NCBI RefSeq assembly: GCF_000771875.1
Contig: NZ_JPXX01000021.1
Coordinates: forward strand, 98,072-162,071
Origin: Gallibacterium genomosp. 1
GTDB taxonomy: Bacteria > Pseudomonadota > Gammaproteobacteria > Enterobacterales > Pasteurellaceae
DNA: 64,000 nucleotides
Reading direction: 5' to 3'
Shown in pieces: positions 1 through 9,203 of the stretch. Each line of letters opens with the position of its first letter. Within the stretch, counting starts at the first letter, position 1. The notes under the pieces were generated by a model, which did no database searches, was not told the DNA's origin, and saw only the letters and a program-made list of their open reading frames with translations. Both the position numbers and the translations under genes were made by a program.

Positions 1-226
1 CTAAATTGTCATTATATTCACCATAACCCTCTTGTGGTGATACTTTCACGTCAAATTTTTCACCAACTTCTTTGCCTTCCAATGCATTTTCTAAGCCGAT
101 AACAAGATTATTGTGACCTTGTAAATAAAGTAACGGTTGATTCGCAGGTGCTTCATCTACTAACACACCATCTTCAGTACGAACTTGATATGCAATACCT
201 ACTACGTAATTTTTTGCAACTTTCAT
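1..226 (-). CDS. slyD: SlyD FKBP-type peptidyl-prolyl isomerase, N-terminal part
   Basis: Partial gene running off the left edge; about 75 N-terminal residues are present. The translation starts MKVAKNYVVGIAYQVRTEDG and contains the SlyD signatures around PLLYLQGHNNLVIGLENAL and the following EGKEVGEKF, typical of the FKBP half of SlyD before the insert-in-flap domain. SlyD is a cytoplasmic proline isomerase and chaperone whose metal-binding tail also serves nickel enzymes; that tail lies outside the window. The ATG at 224-226 is preceded by a GGAG ribosome site. Identity is from recognised family sequence. Confidence 0.9.
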   Translation of the reverse strand, partial: MKVAKNYVVGIAYQVRTEDGVLVDEAPANQPLLYLQGHNNLVIGLENALEGKEVGEKFDVKVSPQEGYGEYNDNL

Positions 227-274
227 TAATTTCTCCAATTATTTAGGGATAAAGTGCGGATTGTAACGGAATTT

Positions 275-1000
275 CTACTTTTCCGATAGAGCAATAACAA
301 CATTTGCCTCAATCGATAATTGAGATTCCCCCGGTGTAAAACTAACAGCATTACCATCTTCCTGTATTTCAGCAACTTTAGCCATACGCAAAGGCGCTGC
401 TCTCATCATATAATCAACATTATTTTGGTCGATATTCATATTAATAATTCGATATTGATTGTAATGTAATCCAGATTTGATTAATTCCGCCTGTTGCTGT
501 ACCTGTGTCAACAATGACTGCAATAACTTATCTCGTTGCTGTTTTTGCAATTCAGTAGAAACAAAAAATTTGGTTGACTGTACAAGGAAATCTTTCGGTA
601 AATCCGAAACAAATTGTGCAATTTCACTAAAACTATTACTTTCTAACACTAAATTCGCTTTTAACGTCCAACTTGCCACTTTGCCTTTTTGATCATAATT
701 AGCGTAACTTTGTCGTTGATTATTGGATAATTTAATATTTTTATATTGTTTTATTTTAGTGACCGCCTTTTCTACCCGCTCCTCAATTTCCTGAGAACTT
801 TTCGCCGAAAGATGCTCTCCGGTGAGTTGAGTGCTGATAATTAACTGAACTTTATCTTGAGGAACAACCGTTTCAGCTGAAACCCTAAAACTGACTTTTA
901 ATGTTTCTTCACTATTAGTCGGCTCCGCTTTTACCGGCGAAGCTACCATCATTAAACAACAAACAAAACCTGAAAAATAGTGAATAAATGTTTTTTTCAT
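275..1000 (-). CDS. Periplasmic SIMPL (DUF541) domain protein
   Basis: 241-residue exported protein. Residues 1-25 form a signal peptide (basic start, hydrophobic core, predicted cleavage after SPVKA). The rest fits the SIMPL/DUF541 family: an N-terminal segment beginning LKVSFRVSAETVVPQD, the pairing of VEKAVTKIKQYK with SWTLKANLVLES, and a C-terminal stretch ending LSIEANVVIALSEK. Bacterial SIMPL proteins are periplasmic or outer-membrane-associated; their biochemical role is not settled, although E. coli YggE is linked to oxidative stress. The start has a strong AAGGAG site just upstream. It is probably transcribed alone or with the downstream slyD. Family assignment is fairly secure; function is unknown. 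Confidence 0.75.
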   Translation of the reverse strand: MKKTFIHYFSGFVCCLMMVASPVKAEPTNSEETLKVSFRVSAETVVPQDKVQLIISTQLTGEHLSAKSSQEIEERVEKAVTKIKQYKNIKLSNNQRQSYANYDQKGKVASWTLKANLVLESNSFSEIAQFVSDLPKDFLVQSTKFFVSTELQKQQRDKLLQSLLTQVQQQAELIKSGLHYNQYRIINMNIDQNNVDYMMRAAPLRMAKVAEIQEDGNAVSFTPGESQLSIEANVVIALSEK

Positions 1001-1041
1001 ATGACTCCTTTAGAAAATAACAAAACAATTAAAAAGCTAGT

Positions 1042-1584
1042 CTATTCGCTGTCAAACCAACCACGAATAAACTGAATAGATAAAAATAATGTTACTAACA
1101 ATATGACATATAAGATATAGCTCACAATTGGTTTTGAAGCAGTAGCATCCTGCGCAACCTCTTTAATCGAAACGACATTACTGAACTCATCAAACATTGT
1201 GATACGCCACCCATAATATTTTACTTCAACCAATTTACGCTCGTTAGCAAAGCCCTGAGCTTTAGCTTGCAAATTAGCTGAATCAAACTTGAAGTAGAAA
1301 GGAAACCCCCATCGAGTGTCTTCATTACGATACACCATCACTTTATCTGTTTTGGGGTCTTGTGTATAAATATAATAAACATCACGTGTTGGTCCATCTG
1401 CCGGATTAGATTTAGTAATCGGACCATCCTTATCAACACGTTTGACTTCAACGCCCGTCACTTCTTTGATTGCATAACTTGGAAAGGTATAATTTACTCC
1501 TGCAGCCAAAATCAAATGCACACATAACGTAACTAATAGGAAAAACCAAAAGAAAAAACGGCGTAATGTAGAATGCTGAGCCAT
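1042..1584 (-). CDS. DUF1523 family membrane-anchored protein
   Basis: 180 residues with a hydrophobic segment near each end (about 9-29 and 150-172), so it probably spans the inner membrane twice with a central periplasmic domain. The centre contains VTGVEVKRVDKDGPI, DVYYIYTQDP and EVKYYGWRITMFDEFSNVVSI, typical of DUF1523 proteins. No catalytic motif can be seen and the family has no established function. The start is supported by GAGGAAA upstream. It lies 45 bp downstream of tatD on the same strand and may be co-transcribed with it. Confidence 0.7.
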   Translation of the reverse strand: MAQHSTLRRFFFWFFLLVTLCVHLILAAGVNYTFPSYAIKEVTGVEVKRVDKDGPITKSNPADGPTRDVYYIYTQDPKTDKVMVYRNEDTRWGFPFYFKFDSANLQAKAQGFANERKLVEVKYYGWRITMFDEFSNVVSIKEVAQDATASKPIVSYILYVILLVTLFLSIQFIRGWFDSE

Positions 1585-1629
1585 AATTATTTCCTCATTT
1601 CATAGATAACATTGCTTTATCCTAGCATA

Positions 1630-2415
1630 TTATTGTGACAAATTAACGCCAAATAAGTTGCTAAAATTATTAGTAGTGATCTGGGCTAACTCTTCAACGG
1701 AAACACCTTTTAAGGTTGCAACATATTCACACACCTCTCTGACATAAGCAGGCTGATTTTGTTTACCACGATATGGCACCGGCGCAAGATAAGGGGAATC
1801 CGTTTCTACTAGAAGACGTTCAAGCGGCACGTGACGGATCACTTGACGAATATCTTCTGCATTTCTAAAGGTGATAATACCGGAAACAGAAATATAAAAA
1901 CCTAATGCTAATGCCTGCTCCGCAAACCATTGATTTTCAGTAAAACAGTGGATTACACCACCACAACGTTCAGCATGCTGTTCCTGCAATAAACGAATAG
2001 TATCTTCTCCAGCAGAACGGGTATGAATAATCACCGGTTTCTTAAATTCATTAGCAATATCAATCTGCTGTGCGAAACAATCTTGTTGCTGCTGCTTATT
2101 ATCCGCACTGTAATAGTAATCTAAACCGATCTCACCTACCGCCACCACTTCAGGCAAGGCAATAATCTCTCTCAATTTGGCACTATCAAATACCTCTTCA
2201 CCAATATCCAACGGATGTATACCACAAGAATAGGAAATATCATTACGATGCGATAACTGCTGTTGTAGCTGGTGAAAGCGAGAAATACCTACGCCAATTG
2301 CCAAGCAGTGTTTCACATCACGCTGTTTCGCTTTTTCCAACACCTCATCCACATTTTTATGTAAAGCTTCATAATCTAATGCGTCTAAATGACAATGGGA
2401 ATCTACAATAAACAT
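1630..2415 (-). CDS. TatD-family metal-dependent deoxyribonuclease (YcfH type)
   Basis: 261-residue TIM-barrel hydrolase. Family motifs are all visible: the metal-binding HxH in VDSHCHLD near the N-terminus, [17 protein letters not shown] and ETDSPYLAP near the C-terminus. Proteins of this family are cytoplasmic Mg-dependent DNases; YcfH itself is less studied than TatD. The order mltG-tmk-holB-tatD matches E. coli yceG-tmk-holB-ycfH. The start lies 3 bp after the holB stop, with an AAGG site inside the holB end, so the genes are very probably translated from one message. Confidence 0.88.
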   Translation of the reverse strand: MFIVDSHCHLDALDYEALHKNVDEVLEKAKQRDVKHCLAIGVGISRFHQLQQQLSHRNDISYSCGIHPLDIGEEVFDSAKLREIIALPEVVAVGEIGLDYYYSADNKQQQQDCFAQQIDIANEFKKPVIIHTRSAGEDTIRLLQEQHAERCGGVIHCFTENQWFAEQALALGFYISVSGIITFRNAEDIRQVIRHVPLERLLVETDSPYLAPVPYRGKQNQPAYVREVCEYVATLKGVSVEELAQITTNNFSNLFGVNLSQ

Positions 2416-2418
2416 TTT

Positions 2419-3417
2419 TTAACCTTCAAATACCTGTTCTATCATTTTAATTAATCCATCTGTAATAATCAGTTCCTGATTTACACCATTAATCGACATT
2501 AAATCTGCGCGCATTTGCCGAACAATTAGCAATGCACGATAAATTTTTAATGTCGGTACTGCTTGCGCAAATGCGATAATCCCAGATTGCAAATCCCGAC
2601 ATAACCAATTTTGATAAATATGCAAACTGCATTTCAAAGTATCTAATAAAAATGATTCCAACCAATTAAGCTGTGTAACTGATTGTTCTGTTTCAAAATA
2701 GGGCAACAATATAAGTAAATTTTTATTGCGATAAAATTTCCAAAATTGTCGTAAAAAAGCGAGTCGTTGCGCAATTTCCCCTTTTTCTAAACTGATTTTA
2801 GCAGCGAATGGACGTTGATAATTCATCAACAAAGCTGTTTTCATTTGTTCAAGATCGGAAAAACCTTGCTGTTGCAACCAATCTATTCCTTGTTGCATTG
2901 TCGGTAATGGCAATGCCCATTGCTGACAACGACTCTGAATCGTTGCCAATACACGATGTTCAACATTAGTTTGCAAAATAAAATAGCAATCTTCTGTCGG
3001 CTCTTCTAATGTTTTCAACAATGCGTTAGCAGCAGCTTCCGTAAGCTGTTCTATTCCTTGTAAATAAACCACTTTTGATGTTTGCTGTTGACTGCGACGA
3101 GATAGCTTATCCGCCACTTCACGAATCGTATCAACGCTGATTTTTTTGCCTTCTTCACTATGAATAAAATAAAAATCGGGATGAGAATGATGCAAAAAAA
3201 GTTGACATTGACGACAATGCCCACAAGCTTCTTGTGGTTGTTTATCTTCACACAACAACCATTGAGCTAAGGCAAAACAAAATTGCTCAGCTCCATTATT
3301 ATCGGCACTGCGAATTAACAGTGCGTGATGTCCGTAACCAGCTAAAAATGCTTGTATAATTTGTTGATAAATCGGAAATACCCAAGGTAAATCCACTATT
3401 TTTGTTGTTGAAACCAT
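2419..3417 (-). CDS. holB: DNA polymerase III delta' subunit
   Basis: 332 residues, the usual size for HolB, which forms part of the clamp-loader complex of the replicative polymerase. Recognisable features are the N-terminal [10 protein letters not shown] region, the zinc-finger cysteines ([10 protein letters not shown]), the sensor-like stretch [18 protein letters not shown] and a helical C-terminal collar domain. As in other delta' proteins the P-loop is degenerate. The gene overlaps the end of tmk by 22 bp. The chosen ATG has no strong ribosome site, so translation may be coupled to tmk. Confidence 0.92.
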   Translation of the reverse strand: MVSTTKIVDLPWVFPIYQQIIQAFLAGYGHHALLIRSADNNGAEQFCFALAQWLLCEDKQPQEACGHCRQCQLFLHHSHPDFYFIHSEEGKKISVDTIREVADKLSRRSQQQTSKVVYLQGIEQLTEAAANALLKTLEEPTEDCYFILQTNVEHRVLATIQSRCQQWALPLPTMQQGIDWLQQQGFSDLEQMKTALLMNYQRPFAAKISLEKGEIAQRLAFLRQFWKFYRNKNLLILLPYFETEQSVTQLNWLESFLLDTLKCSLHIYQNWLCRDLQSGIIAFAQAVPTLKIYRALLIVRQMRADLMSINGVNQELIITDGLIKMIEQVFEG

Positions 3418-4028
3418 TGTGTAATTGCTTTTCTAAGTTGTTCATTTACCTTTGAAAAATCTAAATTGGCATTAATAGTAATACTCTTCTCATCATCATT
3501 AACCAGTTGCAAATAGCGTTGACGAGTACGTTGGAAAAAATCTATCTGCTGCTGTTCAATACGATCCAACTCACCTCGGCTACGCGCTCTTGCTAATCCG
3601 ATTTCAGGCTCAACATCCAAATAGAGCGTTAAATCTGGTGTAAAATCACCTAGTACCGCCTTTTTTAAGGTCATCAACAAATTAATGTCCAAACCACGTC
3701 CACCACCTTGATAGGCTTGTGATGATAAATCGTGTCGATCACCAATGACCCATTTACCTTGTTCCAATGCTGGTTTAATCACATTTTCCACCAATTGAAC
3801 TCGAGCAGCATAAAGCATCAATAATTCTGCTTTATCGGTAATAACTTCATCACCTTCGCCCTGCTTGATTAATTGACGTAATTTCTCCGCCAGTGGTGTG
3901 CCACCCGGTTCACGCGTGAATACGAACTCCTTTATACCTAGTTCTTTCAGTACAGCCACTACGGTCTCTCTTGCACTGGTTTTTCCCGCACCCTCCAAAC
4001 CTTCCAGTACGATAAATTTTGCTATCAT
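3396..4028 (-). CDS. tmk: Thymidylate kinase
   Basis: 210-residue dTMP kinase that makes dTDP for DNA synthesis. The P-loop GLEGAGKTS lies at residues 9-17, the [15 protein letters not shown] motif follows, and the [16 protein letters not shown] segment includes the catalytic DRH and substrate-binding region. Length is standard. The ATG overlaps the mltG stop (ATGA) and AAGGAAATAAAGA precedes it, so it is translationally coupled to mltG; its 3' end overlaps holB. Confidence 0.95.
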   Translation of the reverse strand: MIAKFIVLEGLEGAGKTSARETVVAVLKELGIKEFVFTREPGGTPLAEKLRQLIKQGEGDEVITDKAELLMLYAARVQLVENVIKPALEQGKWVIGDRHDLSSQAYQGGGRGLDINLLMTLKKAVLGDFTPDLTLYLDVEPEIGLARARSRGELDRIEQQQIDFFQRTRQRYLQLVNDDEKSITINANLDFSKVNEQLRKAITQWFQQQK

Positions 4029-5074
4029 TCTTTATTTCCTTGCTGCGCTTTCCAATTTCGATACCAACGTAAATATTGCTGTACCGCACGATTATGTTCA
4101 TTTAATGAACGACTAAATTTGTGTCCGCCACTACCGTCAGCAACAAAATAGAGATAATCTGTATCCGCCGGATTTGCCGCTGCTTCCAACGATGATTTAT
4201 CCGGCATTGCAATCGGTGTAGGCGGTAAACCATCAATAACATAGGTATTATATGGCGTTGTTGCATTCAAATCCTGCTTACGGATATTGCCTTGATAATG
4301 TTCGCCCATTCCGTAAATCACGGTCGGATCAGTCTGCAATTTAATACCTCGTTTTAATCTATTGACAAAAACAGAGGCAATTTGTGGACGTTCCGACACA
4401 ATAGAACTCTCTTTTTCAATAATTGAAGCTAAAATTAACAGCTCATATTCTGATTTTAACGGCAATGATTTATCTCGTTGTTCCCACGCCTGTTGCAATG
4501 TTTTTTGCATTTTATCTGCAGCGCGTTTTAACAGGGCAAGATCGGTTGAATTTGCAGTGTAATAATAGGTGTCAGGATAAAGCCAACCTTCAAGTTTACC
4601 TACTTTCACTGCCTCTTTCGGCAAGCCCAAAAGCTGATAAATTTCAGCTTCATTCTTATCTTTTAAATTGTGTTGAAGATACGGAGCTGCTGCCAAAGCT
4701 GCTTTCCACTGTTGAAATGTCGTTCCTTCCGGTAACGTTAAAGAAAATTGAACCTCTTTTCCACTGTGTATCAATGACAATAATTGCTCAAGATTATTGA
4801 TATTCTTAAGAGAAAATGTGCCGGCTTTCAAAGTATATTCCGGATGTAGCTTAAATAGATAAGGCAAACCCCAAATCTTTTTGTCGATTAAACCTTGCTG
4901 CAATAACAATTCGGAAAATTGCTTACTACTCGTCCCTTTCTCAATCGTTAATAACTGCTCCGGCTGATGTGAAATCGGTAATGTCAATAACTGAATGAGA
5001 TGACGATAAATCAATGTTGCCGCTACAGCTACACTAATGATTAAAACCAATAAAAAGATAAGAAATTTTTTCAT
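4025..5074 (-). CDS. mltG: Endolytic murein transglycosylase MltG
   Basis: 349 residues: a short cytoplasmic start, one transmembrane segment (about 4-25) and a periplasmic YceG domain. The catalytic glutamate is in ASIIEKES, followed by [21 protein letters not shown] and [19 protein letters not shown], all characteristic of MltG. The enzyme cleaves nascent peptidoglycan strands and is proposed to terminate glycan elongation. It is the first gene of the mltG-tmk-holB-tatD operon. The C-terminal QGNKE stop overlaps the tmk start. Confidence 0.93.
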   Translation of the reverse strand: MKKFLIFLLVLIISVAVAATLIYRHLIQLLTLPISHQPEQLLTIEKGTSSKQFSELLLQQGLIDKKIWGLPYLFKLHPEYTLKAGTFSLKNINNLEQLLSLIHSGKEVQFSLTLPEGTTFQQWKAALAAAPYLQHNLKDKNEAEIYQLLGLPKEAVKVGKLEGWLYPDTYYYTANSTDLALLKRAADKMQKTLQQAWEQRDKSLPLKSEYELLILASIIEKESSIVSERPQIASVFVNRLKRGIKLQTDPTVIYGMGEHYQGNIRKQDLNATTPYNTYVIDGLPPTPIAMPDKSSLEAAANPADTDYLYFVADGSGGHKFSRSLNEHNRAVQQYLRWYRNWKAQQGNKE

Positions 5075-5147
5075 TCGACTAAATAATGCTTTTAAAAAGG
5101 AGCTAAGTTTAGCATAAAATCATTTTGAATAAGACCAAGAGAACATT

Positions 5148-5178
5148 TAAAAAATAGCACACGCTAAGATGTGCTATT
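5148..5178 (-). terminator. Rho-independent terminator of the metI-like gene
   Basis: Inverted repeat AATAGCACA (5153-5161) and TGTGCTATT (5170-5178) with an 8-nt loop; on the minus strand it is followed by a run of T. It begins just after the stop of the metI-like gene. Confidence 0.85.
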
Positions 5179-5184
5179 GAGAAT

Positions 5185-6300
5185 CTATTTTTTTGCTGCC
5201 TGTAACGCTTGTAGAATATCCGATTTAATATCTTCAATATTCTCTAGACCAACTGAAAAACGTAATAAGCGGTTGCACACGCCACGCACAACTCTCTCCT
5301 CTTCAGGAATATCCATATGCGTTTGTGTTGCCGGATAAGTAATAAAACTTTCTGTACCGCCCAAACTCTCAGCAAAAGTAATTAATTTTAATGCTTTTAA
5401 AAATGGCACTACCCATTTTTCTTCACGCAATCGAAAAGAGAGCATTCCGCCTTTATTCGGATAAAGCACATCGGTAACATCATCCAAGTCATTTAAAAAT
5501 TTTGCTATTTGTCTCGCATTTTGTTGGTGGCGCTCAACACGTAATGATAGTGTTTTTAACCCCCTGATGGTTAAATAACAATCAAATGGAGCCAACACAG
5601 CACCAGCACCATTTTGCATATAATAAAGACGATCACAAAGTTCCTGTCCTTTTGCTACAATCAACCCAGCCAACACATCATTATGCCCAGCGATATATTT
5701 AGTTGCACTGTGAATAACAATATCCGCACCATGCTCAATCGGTCTAAACAATACAGGTGTTAAAAAAGTGTTATCCACAATCAGTAACAAATTATGTGCT
5801 TTTGCCAATTTAGCAATGGCGGAAACATCGCACTCTTCCATCAATGGATTGGATGGTGTTTCCACAAAAATCGCTTTTGTATTTGATGTAATTGCCGCTT
5901 CGATTGCTTCCAAAGAGGCTGTATTAACGTAAACCGGTTTAACTCCGTGATTATTTTTGTAACAAAAATCCAATAAACGATACGTGCCACCATAAACATC
6001 ACTAGAAATAATCCACTCATCCGGGCTAGTAAACAGGCTCATAATCAGTTGAATAGCCGCCATACCTGATGAACAGGCAAAACCACGATCGCCTTGCTCT
6101 AAACGTGCAATACCATCTTCCAATACTTGGCGAGTCGGATTTTTAGTTCTGATATAGTCGAAATTATCTTTGGCAATGCCTTTAATATCGGTATGACCAA
6201 ATGCAGTTGAAAGATGAATCGGGGTTGCAACAGCGCCGGTTGTAGCATCAGTACGATTACCAAGCTGTACTAATAAGGTGTCTATTGATTGTTGTGCCAT
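5185..6300 (-). CDS. metI: Cystathionine gamma-synthase / O-acylhomoserine sulfhydrylase, MetI type
   Basis: 371-residue PLP enzyme of the Cys/Met metabolism family. The PLP lysine is K201 in HSATKYIAGHND; other family motifs are RTKNPTRQ, SSGMAAIQ and VDNTFLTPVL. The sequence resembles Bacillus MetI (cystathionine gamma-synthase with O-acetylhomoserine thiolyase activity) very closely along its length, including the C-terminal ESLGGTESFITYPATQTHMD. It should act in transsulfuration or direct sulfhydrylation toward homocysteine in the cytoplasm. An in-frame ATG 15 bp upstream exists, but the chosen ATG at 6298-6300 has AGGA correctly placed and matches family N-termini. No clear MetJ box was seen. 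The exact acyl-homoserine substrate cannot be read from sequence. Confidence 0.88.
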   Translation of the reverse strand: MAQQSIDTLLVQLGNRTDATTGAVATPIHLSTAFGHTDIKGIAKDNFDYIRTKNPTRQVLEDGIARLEQGDRGFACSSGMAAIQLIMSLFTSPDEWIISSDVYGGTYRLLDFCYKNNHGVKPVYVNTASLEAIEAAITSNTKAIFVETPSNPLMEECDVSAIAKLAKAHNLLLIVDNTFLTPVLFRPIEHGADIVIHSATKYIAGHNDVLAGLIVAKGQELCDRLYYMQNGAGAVLAPFDCYLTIRGLKTLSLRVERHQQNARQIAKFLNDLDDVTDVLYPNKGGMLSFRLREEKWVVPFLKALKLITFAESLGGTESFITYPATQTHMDIPEEERVVRGVCNRLLRFSVGLENIEDIKSDILQALQAAKK

Positions 6301-6495
6301 AATGATTCCTAACAAAATTTAAAATATTTTTATATCAAACTCATCATTCTTGCATAAACAGCTATGACAGAAAAGGGATTCTATGTAAATCATCAAATTA
6401 TTCACATTTATGGGTAAAAAAACGGCATTAATTTTTAATCCTTAATTAATAAGTTTCTTTTTTCATCAATCAGACAAGAAATTAAAAATAATCGT

Positions 6496-6523
6496 TTGAC
6501 AAAAAAATTCAATTCCGTAAAAT
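6496..6523 (+). promoter_or_regulatory. Promoter of the tRNA array
   Basis: TTGACA at 6496-6501 and TAAAAT at 6518-6523 with a 16-bp spacer, followed by the G/C-rich discriminator GCGCCTC typical of stringently controlled stable-RNA promoters. It lies about 40 bp upstream of the first tRNA. Confidence 0.8.
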
Positions 6524-6565
6524 GCGCCTCGTTGATTAGCGATGCTGTTAGCATAATTAATCTAA

Positions 6566-6641
<76 letters not shown>

Positions 6642-6643
6642 AT

Positions 6644-6730
6644 GCCCGGGTGGTGGAATCGGTAGACACAAGGGATTTAAAATCCCTCGGCTTTCGAGCT
6701 GTGCGAGTTCAAGTCTCGCCCCGGGCACCA
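6644..6730 (+). tRNA. tRNA-Leu (anticodon TAA), copy 1
   Basis: 87-nt class II tRNA with a long variable arm and encoded CCA. The acceptor GCCCGGG pairs with CCCGGGC and the anticodon loop TTTAAAA gives TAA. It differs from the copy at 6914-7000 by one base, CTTTCGAGC against CTTTCGGGC in the variable arm. Confidence 0.97.
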
Positions 6731-6741
6731 TTTAATAATAA

Positions 6742-6817
<76 letters not shown>

Positions 6818-6823
6818 ATAAAT

Positions 6824-6897
6824 GGCGTGTTAGCAGAGAGGTTATGCACCGGATTGCAAATCCGTGGAGCTCGGTTCGATTCCGGGACACGCCTCCA
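6824..6897 (+). tRNA. tRNA-Cys (anticodon GCA)
   Basis: 74-nt cloverleaf with encoded CCA. The acceptor GGCGTGT pairs with ACACGCC, the anticodon stem-loop contains GGATTGCAAATCC, and the T arm has GGTTCGATTCC. Confidence 0.97.
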
Positions 6898-6913
6898 TAA
6901 AACATAAATATTC

Positions 6914-7000
6914 GCCCGGGTGGTGGAATCGGTAGACACAAGGGATTTAAAATCCCTCGGCTTTCGGGCTGTGCGAGTTCAAGTCTCGCCCCGGGCACCA
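6914..7000 (+). tRNA. tRNA-Leu (anticodon TAA), copy 2
   Basis: 87-nt class II tRNA, last of the array, with encoded CCA. tRNA-Leu 3' ends are common integration targets, and a cluster of short direct repeats follows 67 bp downstream. Confidence 0.97.
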
Positions 7001-7373
7001 TTTATATCCTTTCAAATCAATATCTTATATTTTCCATTTATAACGTTACTTTATTAATTTTTCTCTTGGTGGCTGTTTGGTGGCTGTAAAACCAAAATTT
7101 TTTTCTCGAAAAAATAGCTATTTTTTTGGTGGCTGTTTTGGTGGCTGTTGTGACAAAAACAGATGTCACATTTATCATTTTTTCACCAATTTCCCACGTA
7201 AAATCGCCCTTTTTCTTTATTCATCATAGTGATAGCCGAAAATTTACTTTATTTTTCATTTTCCCAAACTGAAAACCGCTGTAATTTACTGAAAAATTTC
7301 AGTTAAGATCATTTTAATGCGATCTGTTTCACTACAAGAATAACAAATAATATCTTTATTTCACCAACTGTTA
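7001..7373. other. Non-coding region with possible relict integrase-arm repeats
   Basis: No gene is seen here. Four copies of TGGTGGCTG lie at 7067-7075, 7078-7086, 7127-7135 and 7139-7147, as two close pairs about 60 bp apart. They are followed by the inverted repeat TGTGACA (7149-7155) / TGTCACA (7164-7170). The layout, short direct repeats beside a tRNA 3' end, resembles arm-type binding sites of tyrosine integrases. No integrase gene remains nearby, so this is an inference. The remainder is plain AT-rich sequence. Confidence 0.4.
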
Positions 7374-7408
7374 CAAAAAAAGCTGATACTTTAGGATATC
7401 AGCTTTTC
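7374..7408 (-). terminator. Rho-independent terminator of the repeat lipoprotein gene
   Basis: AGCTGATA (7381-7388) pairs with TATCAGCT (7397-7404) with an 8-nt loop; the minus strand continues into a T run. Confidence 0.88.
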
Positions 7409-7437
7409 ATCAATAAGAACTAATAACAGTCAATGTA

Positions 7438-8031
7438 TTATTTATTTTCGCTTTTTAATTCTTCTGCTTTATCAGCTACTGCTTTTGCAGCATCTTCAAC
7501 TTTCTCTACCGCTGCATCTTTCGCATCAATTACAGCTTCTTTAGCCGCATCTACTTTTTCTGCTGTAGCCTGTTTTGCTTCTTCAACTTTCGCTGCCGCT
7601 GCATCTTTTGCATCAATTACAGCTTCTTTAGTCGCATCTACTTTTTCTGCTGTAGCCTGTTTTGCATCCTCAACTTTCTCTGCTGCTGCATCTTTTACAT
7701 CAATTACAGCTTCTTTAGTCGCATCTACTTTTTCTGCTGTGGCCTGTTTTGCTTCTTCAACTTTCTCTGCTGCTGCATCTTTCGCATCAATTACAGCTTC
7801 TTTAGTCGCATCTACTTTTTCTGCTGTAGCCTCTTTTGCTTCTTCAACTTTCGCTGTTGCTGCATCTTTTGCATCATTTACAGCTTCTTTAACATCATTT
7901 GCAGCTTGTTTTACATCTTCCACAGCTTTTGTAGCAACATTAGCCGCAGATTCTTTAGTATCTTTATCAAAACAACCTGTTAAAGCCAAAGAGGCACTTA
8001 AGACTAATGTAGCTAATAGTGTTTTTTTCAT
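7438..8031 (-). CDS. Alanine/lysine/glutamate-rich repeat lipoprotein
   Basis: 197-residue predicted lipoprotein. A signal peptide ends in LALTGC, so Cys20 would be lipidated. After a short linker the mature part is made of 29-residue repeats of the type KVDATKEAVIDAKDAAAEK plus VEEAKQATAE, almost entirely Ala, Lys, Glu, Asp, Val and Thr. This is the pattern of a long amphipathic helix, as in LEA-like proteins and YtxH-like or apolipoprotein-like repeats. The DNA repeats are 87 bp, about 4.5 copies. No enzyme motif is present. The ATG at 8029-8031 has AAGGAA upstream; a TTG six bases earlier is less likely. It has its own terminator. A role in envelope stability or stress is only a guess. Confidence 0.8.
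   Translation of the reverse strand: MKKTLLATLVLSASLALTGCFDKDTKESAANVATKAVEDVKQAANDVKEAVNDAKDAATAKVEEAKEATAEKVDATKEAVIDAKDAAAEKVEEAKQATAEKVDATKEAVIDVKDAAAEKVEDAKQATAEKVDATKEAVIDAKDAAAAKVEEAKQATAEKVDAAKEAVIDAKDAAVEKVEDAAKAVADKAEELKSENK
7511..7870. repeat. 87-bp tandem repeats inside the lipoprotein gene
   Basis: The word GCTGCATCTT recurs at 7511, 7598, 7685, 7772 and 7859, exactly 87 bp apart, and TGCTGT(A/G)GCCT at 7561, 7648, 7735 and 7822 with the same spacing. Units differ at a few positions. Because 87 is a multiple of three, gain or loss of a unit would keep the frame. Confidence 0.95.
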
Positions 8032-8136
8032 TACCAATTCCTTCTTGAGTTAATTACAGGGTAATCCATTAGGATTTATTAAAAATAAGCCTGCTTTTTA
8101 TAAGCGACTTTCTACTAGACAACAATTTTTAGAGCA

Positions 8137-8964
8137 TTACTCATCAATTGTTCTTAATAATTCATTGATTCCTACTTTTCCACGTGTCTTTTCATCAACC
8201 TTCTTCACAATTACTGCACAATATAAGCTATGTGAGCCATCTTTGCTCGGCAAACTACCAGAAACTACAACCGAACCTGCTGGCACACGACCATAATGGA
8301 TCTCACCGGTTTCACGATCATAAATTTTGGTACTTTGACCAATAAACACACCCATCGAAATGACAGAACCTTCTTCGACAATTACACCCTCCACAATTTC
8401 AGATCTTGCACCAATAAAGCAGTTATCTTCAATAATAGTTGGATTTGCCTGCAATGGTTCCAATACACCACCGATTCCAACACCACCGGATAAATGAACA
8501 TTTTTACCAATTTGTGCACAAGAACCAACTGTTGCCCAAGTATCAACCATTGTTCCTTCATCTACATAAGCGCCGATATTGACGTAAGACGGCATCAATA
8601 CCGTATTTTTAGCAATAAATGCACCTTGACGTACTGCTGCCGGAGGAACAACTCGGAAACCTTCTTGTTTAAAACGTTCTTCATCGTAATTCGCAAATTT
8701 CATCGGTACTTTATCGTAGTATTTTGTTTCAGCACCATCAACAATCTGATTATCATTAATACGGAAAGAGAGTAACACGGCTTTCTTTAACCACTGATTA
8801 ACCACCCACTCACCATTCACTTTTTCAGCAACACGACGTTTACCTTTATCAAGATCTTGGATAACCTCTTCTACTGCGGCTCTTGTTACTGCATCCACTG
8901 TAGTTGGCGTAATTCCAGCACGTCTTTCAAACGCTTCTTCAATAATTTGTTGTAAATTTGACAT
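8137..8964 (-). CDS. dapD: Tetrahydrodipicolinate N-succinyltransferase
   Basis: 275 residues, matching the roughly 274-residue DapD family. The enzyme transfers succinate from succinyl-CoA to tetrahydrodipicolinate in lysine and diaminopimelate synthesis. The N-terminus [20 protein letters not shown] is typical. The centre is a left-handed beta-helix of hexapeptide repeats ([39 protein letters not shown]), and the active-site region [21 protein letters not shown] is present. The ATG at 8962-8964 has AGGG upstream; the longer frame reaching 8988 is not favoured. It appears to be transcribed alone. Confidence 0.96.
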   Translation of the reverse strand: MSNLQQIIEEAFERRAGITPTTVDAVTRAAVEEVIQDLDKGKRRVAEKVNGEWVVNQWLKKAVLLSFRINDNQIVDGAETKYYDKVPMKFANYDEERFKQEGFRVVPPAAVRQGAFIAKNTVLMPSYVNIGAYVDEGTMVDTWATVGSCAQIGKNVHLSGGVGIGGVLEPLQANPTIIEDNCFIGARSEIVEGVIVEEGSVISMGVFIGQSTKIYDRETGEIHYGRVPAGSVVVSGSLPSKDGSHSLYCAVIVKKVDEKTRGKVGINELLRTIDE

Positions 8965-9150
8965 AGTTTTCCCTATCAATAATTCCAAAAAAGAAGGCTA
9001 GTTTTATCATATTTTGCCGTTAAGCAAAAGATATTTCTAAAATCACTTGTTTATTAAATAGACTTTAGAAAATATCCGATTTCTAAATTTAATAAAGAAT
9101 AAATCACCATTGTTCCTTTATCTTATTTACATAATCCAGACAAAAACGAC

Positions 9151-9185
9151 AAAATAAAAAAGGGTTACCATTTCAGTAACCCTTT
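9151..9185 (-). terminator. Rho-independent terminator of pntAB
   Basis: AGGGTTAC (9161-9168) pairs with GTAACCCT (9176-9183) with a 7-nt loop; a T-rich run follows on the minus strand. Confidence 0.88.
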
Positions 9186-9203
9186 GATTTATTAATATTT
9201 AAA

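Noticed and set aside
7511..7870. Regular repeats as a CRISPR array
   Set aside because: The 87-bp units are contiguous coding repeats without unique spacers.
7433..8053. 206-codon plus-strand frame of Ser/Ala/Phe repeats
   Set aside because: It is the antisense of the lipoprotein repeats; the minus frame has a lipobox, ribosome site and terminator.
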